A DNA stretch of 64,000 nucleotides from GCA-002726655 sp046582185 (GTDB lineage: Bacteria; Pseudomonadota; Gammaproteobacteria; Pseudomonadales; Azotimanducaceae), in assembly GCA_046582185.1 (NCBI GenBank), contig JAYGEX010000034.1, forward strand, positions 21,140-85,139, in the 5' to 3' direction. The notes under the pieces are model-generated. The model made no database searches and had not been told where the DNA came from. It worked only from the letters and a program-made list of their open reading frames with translations. Below are positions 43,569 to 51,696 of the stretch, in pieces. The position numbers and the translations under genes are program-made. Each line of letters starts with the position of its first letter. Position 1 is the first letter of the stretch.

Positions 43569-45260
43569 CTAACTACGCAATAACCGTCCTGCTGTCGCAC
43601 CAGTGTGCTCATTGTTAGTCAGGAATATCTCGCCATTAACCACAGTATTTAAGATACCACTGGCTGTTTGCTTCAATCGTTGTGCGCCGGCTGGCAGGTC
43701 ATTGAGGACTTCTGGCATGTTCGGGCCAATGGTGTCAGGGTCAAAAACGACGACATCGGCAGCCATGCCTTCGCGCAACAAACCCCGATCATGCAAGCCC
43801 CATAGAGTCGCGGTATTATAAGTGATTTGTTTAACTGCTTCTTCCAGACTCAAGGCTTCTTTCTCTCGAACCCAATAGCTCAACAAGTGGGTTTGTAAAG
43901 AGCTGTCCATGATTTGCGAGACATGCGCACCTGAATCGGAAAATGTCACCACTGAACGAGGATGCTTTATCATCTCCAGCACATGATCCTGGTTTTCATT
44001 GGCGATAGGCGTTCGGAAGAACATCTTCAAGTCTCGCTCAAGCGCCATATCAATCATTAACTCGACAGGATTAACACCTTTTTCCCTGGCGATTTGCGCC
44101 ATTGATGGTTTGTCGTAGCTCATATCATCCATGGCGAATACATAATCCCAATTGGGCGGACGTATCTCTGCGCCGACGATGCGCGGACCTGTATATTTAC
44201 GATTGGCAATTTCAACGAGTTTTGCCTTGGTCTCCGGGTCACTCAAGCGTACTTTCTGTTCATCGAGCGGGAGGGCGCGGATATCACTCCACATTTCCCA
44301 TTTGTCAAAAGGCGTAACGCTTTCAAAAGACAAGATATTGTTCAGGCCGCGACTATGAACCTGGGCGACCATTCTTCCACCAGCGGCCGCGGTCTCATCT
44401 AACAAATCAAAATAGGGGCGCCATAATTCTGGTGCAGCCTTTACACTGAACATTCCCCAGGTTTGGATTACACCGGATTCGACAGCAAGATCCCGCAGGC
44501 GAGTATGATATTCGCGGATTCGTTCAGGGTTGCGACCCGGCGCTTCTCCAGCAATTTCAAAAATACCTTTGCCCGTTTCACCGACGGCGTTAACTATTGC
44601 TCGGACTTCTTCCCAATTGGCAAGACGGCTGGCAACCGGTCGATCGTCAGCGGTGGTGTGGTTGAATGTGCGTGAGGTGGAAAAACCAATTGCACCTGCA
44701 TGCATGGCTTCTTTTACCAGTGCCTGCATATGTTTAACTTCATCTTCACTGGCCTCTTGTTCGAAGGCACGCTCACCCATGGTATAGGTGCGTAGCGCCG
44801 AGTGACCAATGTAACCCGCATAGTTAATGCCTTTTGGCAGGTCGTCGACGGCATCCAGAAACTGGGGAAAAGTTTCCCACGTCCAGTCGATACCCGCTAG
44901 CATGGCATCCCGTGACAGATCTTCGGCGCGTTCCAGGCTACGGAATACCAGGTCAGCATCTTCCTGTTTGCACGGGGCAAGGGTAAAGCCGCAGTTACCC
45001 ATCACTACGCTGGTCACACCGTGATAACTGGAACAGGAACCGATAGGGTCCCAAAATACTTGCGCATCCATATGGGTATGACCGTCGACAAAACCCGGCG
45101 AAACGATATGGCCTTCTGCATCGATGGTTTGTTTGCCTTTTTCATTAACCCTGCCGATCCTGGCAATCTTACCGTCGGCTATGGCTACATCGGCGCGATA
45201 TCTGGCGCTGCCTGATCCGTCTACCACCGTACCGTTTTTGATAACGAGGTCATAACTCAT
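43569..45260 (-). CDS. N-acyl-D-amino-acid deacylase family amidohydrolase
   Basis: 563 residues. N-terminal beta domain (IKNGTVVDGSGSARYRADVAIADGKIARIG), then VSPGFVDGHTHMDAQVFWDP with the H-x-H, GVTSVVMGNCGFTLAPC (conserved Cys ligand of D-aminoacylases), and a C-terminal FSDSGAHVSQ with the catalytic Asp; GLLREGMAADVVVFDPD closes the fold. Length is standard. Many bacterial members of this clade act on unidentified N-acyl or cyclic amides. It is convergent with the preceding deaminase, with an 18-base gap. Confidence 0.9.
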   Translation of the reverse strand: MSYDLVIKNGTVVDGSGSARYRADVAIADGKIARIGRVNEKGKQTIDAEGHIVSPGFVDGHTHMDAQVFWDPIGSCSSYHGVTSVVMGNCGFTLAPCKQEDADLVFRSLERAEDLSRDAMLAGIDWTWETFPQFLDAVDDLPKGINYAGYIGHSALRTYTMGERAFEQEASEDEVKHMQALVKEAMHAGAIGFSTSRTFNHTTADDRPVASRLANWEEVRAIVNAVGETGKGIFEIAGEAPGRNPERIREYHTRLRDLAVESGVIQTWGMFSVKAAPELWRPYFDLLDETAAAGGRMVAQVHSRGLNNILSFESVTPFDKWEMWSDIRALPLDEQKVRLSDPETKAKLVEIANRKYTGPRIVGAEIRPPNWDYVFAMDDMSYDKPSMAQIAREKGVNPVELMIDMALERDLKMFFRTPIANENQDHVLEMIKHPRSVVTFSDSGAHVSQIMDSSLQTHLLSYWVREKEALSLEEAVKQITYNTATLWGLHDRGLLREGMAADVVVFDPDTIGPNMPEVLNDLPAGAQRLKQTASGILNTVVNGEIFLTNNEHTGATAGRLLRS

Positions 45261-45317
45261 ACGTTTCTCCGCTGGAATGGCTTACGAGCATCATAACAAT
45301 AAATGGTGGGTCGTAAC

Positions 45318-45446
45318 TTATTGATGATTTTCTGGATGCACGCTGAACATTAACGAAATAACGGCCATGCCGAAGCTGAAGAGCATGATCGCAAGGCCCA
45401 CTCTATCGAGAACCTTGGAAATCCGCTGCAGCATCTCAAAAATCAT
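45318..45446 (-). CDS. Possible 42-residue small membrane protein
   Basis: An ATG-to-TAA frame encoding an amphipathic start (MIFEMLQRISKVLDRVG) followed by one hydrophobic segment of about 20 residues (LAIMLFSFGMAVISLMF) and a short polar tail. No strong ribosome site is visible and I know no homologue. It lies in the spacer between the D-aminoacylase and SnoaL genes and could be chance. Confidence 0.3.
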   Translation of the reverse strand: MIFEMLQRISKVLDRVGLAIMLFSFGMAVISLMFSVHPENHQ

Positions 45447-45537
45447 GCTTAACGCTTGTATTCCCTATGCGATTTACGAGACCTGCACCGCGCGGTTGTG
45501 AGATTATCATTCATTGTGTGAATCGAAGGGGAACACT

Positions 45538-45972
45538 ATGACGGTGATCGAAGACAGAATACGGGCTATTGAAGATCGTGAAGAAATTAGAGAGCTTACC
45601 GCACGTTATTGTCATGCGATTGCAGCGGCCGACGTTGTAACTATTGTGGATTTGTTTTGTGAAGATGGTTCTTTCTGTACCGGAGATCGCGTTACCAAAG
45701 GAACGGCTGCGCTTACAAAATTTTATTCGGATTTGTCACAGATGCCGCCCATTCCGTTTATTCAGAATCATGTTATCGATGAGTTGAGCGAGTCTGAAGC
45801 GCGGGCAAGGTGTTCAGCAGAAATTCGTATGGTTCGAAATGGAGAGTCGATTACCACTGCTGGCTGGTATGAGGATACCTTTCGCCGCGATGACGGCAAA
45901 TGGAAGTTTCTGCAGCGTAAGTTTAATGTTTTCCATATGGTGCCATTGCACAAAGGTTGGGCAGACTCATGA
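45538..45972 (+). CDS. SnoaL-like / NTF2-fold protein
   Basis: 144 residues from ATG 45538, with AAGGGG upstream; a TTG at 45514 extends the frame without support. The sequence has the pattern of SnoaL_4-type proteins: IEDREEIRELTARYCHAIAAAD, LFCEDGSF, then FIQNHVIDELSESEARARC, and a terminal RRDDGKWKFLQRKFNV. Such proteins can be isomerases, dehydratases or binding proteins. Its stop overlaps the next gene by four bases (ATGA). Confidence 0.82.
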   Translation: MTVIEDRIRAIEDREEIRELTARYCHAIAAADVVTIVDLFCEDGSFCTGDRVTKGTAALTKFYSDLSQMPPIPFIQNHVIDELSESEARARCSAEIRMVRNGESITTAGWYEDTFRRDDGKWKFLQRKFNVFHMVPLHKGWADS

Positions 45973-46802
45973 GTAAACAAGTTGCGGTAATTGTGGGTGC
46001 CACATCAAAGTGGCAGGCTGATGGTCGCAACACTCGTTTGGCACATGGTGGCGATATAGATGACAGCGCGTTGCCTGTAGGCATTCGCTGGGGTGTAGGC
46101 GGCGCCATTGCGCAAAAGTTTGCGCGTGAGGGGTTTCACGTTGTGTTAACCACCAGAGCTGAATCAAATGCTGCCGCATTGGCGAGCGCTATTACAGACG
46201 CAGGCGACAAAGCGACAATTGTCGAATTAGACCTTGTGTCAGAATCGTCGATAAAGACGGCATTTGCAAAAATTCGCAAAGAGATTGGCGAGGTGGATGT
46301 TCTGGTTTATAACGCGGGATATCTTGAGGGTCGCGACCTGCCAAAAGAACAGGAATTACTGGAACATATACCCACTGAAATGTTCGACACGGCCCAGCAT
46401 ATTGCAAGCCGCGGTCCTTTTCTTATCGCCAAAGAAGTACTGCCCGCTATGCGCAAGAAAGGGCAGGGTTCGTTTCTGATATCAAATAACGCGGCTTCGC
46501 TTCGGGGTCGAAAACGTTACACCGGGCAGTCGCTTTACTATCCGAGGGTGATGATGCGAACGCTTGCCCAGGTCCTGACCGAAGAGTACTCCGAGTTCGG
46601 TATACACGTGGCCAACGTTGTGATCGACGGATTGATAGACTCCCCTGGAACCCGTGCTCTACCGATGGCGCAAAAAAAACCTGAGATCATTATCAACCCC
46701 GAAAAAATTGCAGATTCGTTTTTTTACCTGCATACCCAGGACCGTTCGTGCTGGACACATGAGCTGCAGTTGACGCCGTACCCAACCAAACCGAGCTTTT
46801 GA
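45969..46802 (+). CDS. Atypical short-chain dehydrogenase with insertion in the nucleotide-binding loop
   Basis: 277 residues. The ATG overlaps the SnoaL stop (ATGA), so both are made together. The SDR fold is clear (VAVIVGATS, VYNAGYLEG, FLISNNAAS, HVANVVIDGLIDSPG), but two features are unusual. About 30 extra residues, including RLAHGGDIDDS, separate VGAT from GVGGAIAQKF, splitting the usual T-G-x3-G-x-G loop. And the active-site Y-x3-K is not evident: the aligned stretch is SLYYPRVMMRTLAQ, with Arg at the Lys position. It may be a lineage-specific reductase with changed chemistry, or a non-catalytic partner of the SnoaL protein. Confidence 0.72.
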   Translation: MSKQVAVIVGATSKWQADGRNTRLAHGGDIDDSALPVGIRWGVGGAIAQKFAREGFHVVLTTRAESNAAALASAITDAGDKATIVELDLVSESSIKTAFAKIRKEIGEVDVLVYNAGYLEGRDLPKEQELLEHIPTEMFDTAQHIASRGPFLIAKEVLPAMRKKGQGSFLISNNAASLRGRKRYTGQSLYYPRVMMRTLAQVLTEEYSEFGIHVANVVIDGLIDSPGTRALPMAQKKPEIIINPEKIADSFFYLHTQDRSCWTHELQLTPYPTKPSF

Positions 46803-46854
46803 GCAAGTAATATCTGTTGGTCAGAAATGTACGTCATCTCTTTTTGAGCAATCT

Positions 46855-47244
46855 TTAAAATGGAATATCGTCATCAAAGTCAGGCATACCTTCACTGTAA
46901 TCTCCCGGGGGCGGTTCTTGCCCATTACCAGCCTGCTCAGGAACTAATGAATCGACCTTCCATGCCTGTAAGCTGGTGAAACACTTTTCTGGTTTACCGT
47001 TACCGGACCAAAGACGACCCGACAAATTGAACTGGGTGTTTATCTCATCACCGATCTCGTATTTATCCATCAGCACGCATTTATCTTTGATTAACTCCAG
47101 GGCTATATAGCTGGGATAGTTACTATTTTCACCTTCACCCGTGAGCTTGATGACAAACTCTCGTTTGGTGAAACCATTTTGTCCATACTCTGTAGTTTCG
47201 CCAATAGAATGAATAACACCTTGAACTTCAAAACTCTTCGACAT
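46855..47244 (-). CDS. DUF3127 (OB-fold-like) protein with an SSB-type acidic tail
   Basis: 129 residues. The body (FEVQGVIHSIGETTEYGQNGF, KREFVIKLTGEG, YPSYIALELIKDKC) matches DUF3127, a small predicted OB-fold family. It ends with a Gly/Pro/Glu-rich spacer and DFDDDIPF, which is the C-terminal recruiting tip of bacterial single-stranded DNA-binding protein. The tail suggests it can dock SSB-interacting proteins. Monocistronic, minus strand, in otherwise non-repair surroundings. Confidence 0.82.
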   Translation of the reverse strand: MSKSFEVQGVIHSIGETTEYGQNGFTKREFVIKLTGEGENSNYPSYIALELIKDKCVLMDKYEIGDEINTQFNLSGRLWSGNGKPEKCFTSLQAWKVDSLVPEQAGNGQEPPPGDYSEGMPDFDDDIPF

Positions 47245-47665
47245 CTATTTACCCTTTAAATCTAAGCTGTTTAAGGTTGTGGAATCATCTCTAGCGAAAA
47301 TATTTGATCACCCAACCCCAGTATTGCCGCAATTCTACACGCAAAAATGCGCAATAAAAGATTGTTCGTGCTGATTCCTGACTGGAAATTGAACTGAAGG
47401 CAGGGGGGGGTAGGAACTAATTCGCTTTGTTGAAAACCGGATTATCTCGCACTATGTAAATTCCATTACCAATGGTTATTCGACGATGATGACGTGGCAG
47501 ATATAAACGACGTTCATCCCCCGGATTCAACGGAGACAATAGACACTGATAAGGGCTTTACCATGGATATGAATGGCGTAAAGCAGTTTCAATTTCCCGA
47601 GTCCGGTGCCATAAATGACACCACATGGTAATCTATTACCTCTATCGTAATGAGAGAAGCCAGTC
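47245..47665. other. Intergenic region with a possible coding relic
   Basis: About 420 bases. A frame from 47434 to TAA at 47629-47631 reads like protein (QWLFDDDDVADINDVHPPD, then DKGFTMDMNGVKQFQFPE), but it has no start codon with ribosome site apart from an internal ATG at 47563, and I recognise no family. A G-run (47403-47410) lies before it. The rest shows nothing. The relic ends 34 bases before the DsbA-like gene. Confidence 0.4.
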
Positions 47666-48286
47666 ATGCCAACAGTGCGCTTGATCGTCTATTCCGACTA
47701 CCTTTGACCATGGTGTTACAACGCTGCCGTGCGCATGCGTTTGCTCGAAGAGGAATTCAAGGACAAGCTGATTGTCGACTGGCGCGCATTCATGCTGCGA
47801 CCGGAACCCGGCAAGAGAAGGCTCGAGGACTTTCGTGTGTACACCAGGAACTGGCAGCACGTTGGGAGCGAACCCGACAGTGGGAGATTCCGGGTCTGGT
47901 CCACCGATGAAAACCCTCCATCCCACAGCCTACCCCCACATGTCGTCGCCAAAGCGGCAGCCAGAGTAGGACCTGAAGCGTTTGATCGAATCCACTCTGA
48001 TCTCTTGCAGGCCTATTTCTACGACAACAGGGACATCACAAATACCGATACCTTACGGCAAATCTGGGGCGTCGCTGGCTTGTCAGCGAGTGAATTTGAG
48101 GCAGTCGAAGATCCAGAAATCCATGCGCAGGTCATTAACGAACATAAAGAAGCTATCAGTTGTGGCGCTACCGGCGCACCAGCATTCAGAACTTCTGACA
48201 ACGATCTGGCACTCACGGGGGCTCATCCGATGCATCTCTTTCGACGTTGGATTAACAAGGCGCTCGACCGTAGCACCACGGCGTGA
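47666..48286 (+). CDS. DsbA/FrnE-like thioredoxin-fold oxidoreductase with in-frame TGA (candidate selenoprotein)
   Basis: Read from ATG 47666 the frame is 206 residues, the normal FrnE-type DsbA length, but codon 14 (47705-47707) is TGA. The sequence around it is VYSDYL-(TGA)-PWC-YNAAVRMRL: homologues have SDYxCPWCY there, so the stop falls exactly on the first Cys of the redox C-P-W-C motif. After it the frame is uninterrupted to 48286 and keeps family features (ETYFYDNRD-like AYFYDNRDI, TGAPAFRTSDN with the cis-Pro). A start after the TGA (GTG 47729) would discard the first strand and active site. A selenocysteine U-P-W-C site is therefore the simplest functional reading; a nonsense mutation in a decaying zone is the alternative. 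Confidence 0.68.
47720..47741 (+). promoter_or_regulatory. SECIS-like hairpin downstream of the in-frame TGA
   Basis: Folded by hand: AACGCTGC (47720-47727) pairs with GCA (47733-47735) and GCGTT (47737-47741), leaving T47736 as a single bulge and a 5-base loop CGTGC. That gives eight pairs and places the loop G-U at 22-23 bases after TGA, within the distance range of bacterial SECIS elements (E. coli fdhF has G-U in a small apical loop at a similar distance, though its bulged U is on the 5' side). Not computed; chance pairing in GC-rich coding sequence is possible. Confidence 0.4.
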
Positions 48287-49196
48287 CAAGTTTAATTTAA
48301 GGTTGCAATTACCTATTGCGAGAACTCGACACGTCGGGATTGTGTTTATGAAACTAATTCAGGACAAACTAATTCAGGACACCCAACATTTACCGATGGA
48401 CCTTGTACAAAATGAAGTAACCCATTTCTAAGAGATCAGCCTATTTTCCTCAAGCAATCGGCCATAATGATTGTGCGAAATCACTCGAGTCTCATGCCCG
48501 CGATGATTTTACTCAACTCACCGCTTTTCCTGAGACTGTCGAGCCGTTGCCGAAGTTCAACCGCTTCTTCCGGGCTGTTAGCACCCACGACAAACTTCAT
48601 AGCATTTTTCTCAGCGAGAAAATTGAGGGGTTTAGAGGGTTAACGGTGGATGGTAGCCTTACAAAAATGCCCCATCTGATGAAAAACTGCGTTCCTGCTG
48701 GGATTATCTAGAGTTTCTTGAACTTATCGATGACCTTTTGACCATGGAATAAGGGAGAGAGGGAAGGCAGGATTTTGATCCGCTGTACCGTGATCCTTGG
48801 GCTGTACGAGGGGAATGTTTGCGGGGTACCATAACCGGTTTATTTTTTCTGACCGGTTCGGAATTTGTGATCAACGGGCAGTTTGTGTTCCTAAATTCAC
48901 CTAGCCCTTGTACCCCTATCAATAACGTTAATGAACGTTGATCGATACTAAACCCAAGGCTACTATCTCGCTCGAGTGAAAAGTTGATGGACAGATTCAG
49001 CAGTACTGGATTTCAGCTTGCGGTTTCACTCACTAACTTCAGATTGGTTTCGAACCCTCGCTATTCGAATCCTCAGGCGACTCTCTACTGGAACTCGCCG
49101 CTGGTAGGTTGACACAATTCCAACAGGGCCACACTCAGGTCAACGCCATGGATTCTCTGACGGCGGATTTAGAAACTTCAGAGAACAGAGAATTGT
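48287..49196. other. Gene-poor, decayed region
   Basis: About 900 bases between the DsbA-like gene and the deacetylase. It contains a short direct repeat AAACTAATTCAGGACA at about 48352-48381 running into GGACACCCAACATTTA (48377-48392), one base off the repeat family at 36.6 kb, and a fragment of a solute-binding protein gene (listed separately). The remainder has stops in all frames and no recognisable motif; the minus-strand frame at 48704-48922 is not protein-like. Confidence 0.55.
48481..48650 (-). pseudogene. C-terminal fragment of a probable substrate-binding (SBP_bac_3-like) protein gene
   Basis: A minus-strand frame ending at TGA 48481-48483 encodes FLAEKNAMKFVVGANSPEEA, then LRQRLDSLRKSGELSKIIAG. 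The helix L-x-x-L-R-x-S-G-E-L-x-x-I is what one sees near the end of periplasmic amino-acid-type binding proteins. A stop interrupts the frame about 55 codons upstream and no start or signal peptide exists. Assignment rests on one helix pattern. Confidence 0.4.
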
Positions 49197-50006
49197 TTAA
49201 CTGCCTTCCTTGAAGTTACTCACGGCATGCTCGGCGCTGATGAAATTCGCGCCATTTCCTTTTAGTTGTGTGATTAATTCCTCGAGTATCAACATTCGGT
49301 GTCCACGGCCTATTACCTGCGGGTGGAATGTATAAGTCAGCACACCCGAATCGGTCTCCGATTGCATAAACTTAAAATCACCTAGCCAATTTTCTAACAC
49401 CAGACTCGCATTCATCAGGCCACTACCTCGAAAAAACTCGAAGTGTGGAAAATCGTCCAGACTCCAGCTGATGGGCAACTCAACTAAACTCGTTGTTTCT
49501 CCGAATTCGAATTTGTCCCCTGCCACAGTGTCGCCGCAACGCGCATAGTAAAGTTCATGGTCATGCGCCATCATGCTGCTGTCGTAGATAAATCCTTCTT
49601 GATTCAATAACGCAATGGAGTGTGGGCTGAGGTCCCAGGCGGGAGAGCGATAACCGCGAGCATTTTCACCGGTTATCAATTTGATGGCTTCATTGCCTCT
49701 TTTCAGTGCTTCGAGTTCTTCCGACTCCGTCATCTTCAATGGTGAAACATGAGCAAAACCATGGTGAGCAACTTCGTGTCCCTGGTTATGAATCTCCTTA
49801 CAGATTTCAGGATAGGTTTCGAGAGTCACTCCGGGAATAAACCAGGTTGCGGTAACGTTATGCTTCGATAATAATCGTAATATCCTCCCTGCCGCAACAG
49901 CGCCAAATTCTCCTCGGGAAATAGGCGTTGGCGACGTTTGACCATTCGCCATCCAAAGGGAAACAGAATCAAAATCGAAGGTAAGACATACGTTGTGTTG
50001 AGTCAT
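49197..50006 (-). CDS. Polysaccharide deacetylase-fold (NodB/PuuE-like) hydrolase
   Basis: 269 residues. NodB-homology barrel: LTFDFDSVSLWM with the catalytic/metal Asp pair, ATWFIPGVTLETYP, GHEVAHHGFAHVSP with the H-x3-H metal site, and GYRSPAWDLS (conserved R-x-P). The subfamily, with D-F-D-S and the WFIPG motif, is close to the PuuE/HpPgdA group, whose members act on small cyclic imides or acetylated sugars. No signal peptide, so cytoplasmic action is likely, arguing against cell-wall deacetylation. Confidence 0.87.
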   Translation of the reverse strand: MTQHNVCLTFDFDSVSLWMANGQTSPTPISRGEFGAVAAGRILRLLSKHNVTATWFIPGVTLETYPEICKEIHNQGHEVAHHGFAHVSPLKMTESEELEALKRGNEAIKLITGENARGYRSPAWDLSPHSIALLNQEGFIYDSSMMAHDHELYYARCGDTVAGDKFEFGETTSLVELPISWSLDDFPHFEFFRGSGLMNASLVLENWLGDFKFMQSETDSGVLTYTFHPQVIGRGHRMLILEELITQLKGNGANFISAEHAVSNFKEGS

Positions 50007-50081
50007 AGTGATGTTGATATTACCTCAGGTTTCTGAGCCATGGGATCTGATTTATTAAGCGATGTGAAATAGTACCGAGTT

Positions 50082-50301
50082 TTATGGCCTATGCAGTGCC
50101 TTAGCCAGCACGAAATCCACTGCATAGACCGCTCTTTCATCAGGAAAATGCATGATGATCGAATCATCAGAATGGCTGAGTCCCGCGAAGGTCAGCTCGA
50201 CCGTTTTATCACCGAGAGATACGGACATTTTCGGCCAGAGAGAATTGCGTAACGATGATAAAAGTCGTTATCAGCAGAACAAAGCGGGCGAAGGCACTCA
50301 T
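50082..50301 (-). pseudogene. Remnant of a secreted metallo-beta-lactamase-fold hydrolase gene
   Basis: From ATG 50301 (AGGAAA upstream) the frame encodes a signal-peptide-like N-terminus (SAFARFVLLITTFIIVTQF, ending SLAENV) and stops. Starting in another frame at 50228 comes VSLGDKTVELTFAGLSHSDD, then SIIMHFPDERAVYAVDFV, to TAA at 50082. The latter is the segment of metallo-beta-lactamase-fold enzymes with the G-x-x-H-S/T-D-D-x-x-x-x-x-F-P region. The H-x-H-x-D-H half and the C-terminus are gone, so this is a collapsed gene keeping only its two ends of the first half. Confidence 0.6.
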
Positions 50302-50345
50302 GGGTGATTTTTCCTGATTCTCTGGGATCAACTATTCACACACTT

Positions 50346-50978
50346 TCACCACAAAGCGTTCAATGCATCGGCCAATGGTGTATCACCGTCGAGCAGGCTG
50401 AATGATTTACCAATGCTATTACTATCGTCGAGACACGCGACGAGTGCCGAAGCTAGATTTTCACGAGACGTTAGCCCGCTTCCCGTGAGTTCGGCGTTTA
50501 CTGAAACCAATTCAGTACCGGCTTCGTCCGTCAGGCCGCCAGGACAGACGATCGTATAGTCGAGATCGGACTCGACCAGATGATTATCCGCATGTGCTTT
50601 TGCACGGTGATAGTGTGCGATGGGTGACTGACTGTTTATATCGTTATTGATTGAGCTGAGCATGATATATCGGCGTACGTCGTGCACGTGCGCTGCAACC
50701 ATTGAACGAATCGCGCCAATATGATCGATGAGCACAGTCTTATCCTTCCCAGTCTTACCACCTGAGCCTGCCGCGAATATAATCGCATCGCACCCTTGCA
50801 CAGCGTGATCGATCGGATATTCGAGGTCCGCCAGGACCGTTGGTACGCCTAGCTTGTCAAACTTGGCGCGATGCAACGGGTTTCTGATCATTGCAACCGG
50901 ATCATGGTCGCTTTCAGCCAGCCGCCTGATGACGCGCGTAGCTGTATTCCCATTCGCGCCGATAACCAGTACCTTCAT
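50346..50978 (-). CDS. NAD(P)-binding SDR-like protein (SDR_a5 / YwnB type)
   Basis: 210 residues from ATG 50978 (GAGG upstream); a longer start at 51005 adds nine residues without support. VLVIGANGNTATRVIRRL is the extended G-x-x-G-x-x-A dinucleotide motif of atypical SDRs; DAIIFAAGSGG, YIMLSSINND, YHRAKAHADNHL and YTIVCPGGL follow the pattern of the NAD(P)H-binding/NmrA-like group. Probably a small reductase or redox-state sensor. Confidence 0.85.
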   Translation of the reverse strand: MKVLVIGANGNTATRVIRRLAESDHDPVAMIRNPLHRAKFDKLGVPTVLADLEYPIDHAVQGCDAIIFAAGSGGKTGKDKTVLIDHIGAIRSMVAAHVHDVRRYIMLSSINNDINSQSPIAHYHRAKAHADNHLVESDLDYTIVCPGGLTDEAGTELVSVNAELTGSGLTSRENLASALVACLDDSNSIGKSFSLLDGDTPLADALNALW

Positions 50979-51105
50979 GTTCGCCTCATTTTGAAAAAGC
51001 TGCAAACGGACCAGTAAGCATTAGAGTTCTGTTAGAAACAAGAGACTTGGGAAGAATAACGAGGCCGTCCAGACCTACTTGTTGAACATGTATGTGACCT
51101 GTCGA

Positions 51106-51696
51106 TCATGTCTTGGCCAGTCGTGAGATCCAGATCGGCAGCTTTAGAAATTCAACCGTCACAGCGTCCCCTGGCGTAATGCTGCCAGCAACGTCGACCA
51201 CCCCAACCAGACCACGACTAAATTTTGCTGCTTGTGAAAATGCCGTGTCAGACAGAGCCTCGCCTGACTTTGTGCGATAAATTGATGCGAGCTTCTTGCT
51301 CATTTCGATGCAGGGCGGGTTGTACTCTTCAACCAATAAGGCTGCACCCGATGGAAATTTCAGCATAGTACCCATCGGCAGTAGAGATAGCTCAGGAATA
51401 CCACTCAAGCAGAGATTAACGCCCATATCAGAGGGGAGTAGGGTGCCCTCCAGATCCATTGTCTGCGCAATGTGAGCAATCTCTTCTTCTGACATGGCGG
51501 ACCACATTCGCTCATTACGCCTCATGGTACCTTCGGGTTGTTTATCGCCTGCCCAGCACTCACGTCGTAACGAGCGGTGTTTATCCCCTACAAAGCCATC
51601 AAGTTCGGCTTGCAGAGATGTTGCCGGGTTTTTATTTGAATCGTTGTCTGTTGTTCCTAGATTGACTGAAACAACGCGACCTACAATATTCTTCAT
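51106..51696 (-). CDS. MOSC-domain protein
   Basis: 196 residues. GFVGDKHRSLRRECW near residue 35 matches the G-D-x-H start of the MOSC fold; DMGVNLCLSGIPELSLLPMGTMLKF, LLVEEYNPPC and RGLVGVVDVAGSITPGDAVTV follow. The conserved Cys in E-x-x-x-P-C is present. MOSC domains bind molybdenum cofactor or move sulfur; stand-alone members such as YiiM reduce N-hydroxylated compounds. Expected to be cytoplasmic. Confidence 0.87.
   Translation of the reverse strand: MKNIVGRVVSVNLGTTDNDSNKNPATSLQAELDGFVGDKHRSLRRECWAGDKQPEGTMRRNERMWSAMSEEEIAHIAQTMDLEGTLLPSDMGVNLCLSGIPELSLLPMGTMLKFPSGAALLVEEYNPPCIEMSKKLASIYRTKSGEALSDTAFSQAAKFSRGLVGVVDVAGSITPGDAVTVEFLKLPIWISRLAKT

Noticed and set aside
47729..48286. DsbA-like protein starting at GTG 47729 as an ordinary short gene
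   Set aside because: The family N-terminal strand and the CPWC motif lie immediately upstream in the same frame, broken only by TGA; a start here would remove the active site.
49040..49080. tRNA-like TTCGAACC / TTCGAATCC sequences
   Set aside because: No flanking acceptor, D or anticodon stems can be paired on either strand.
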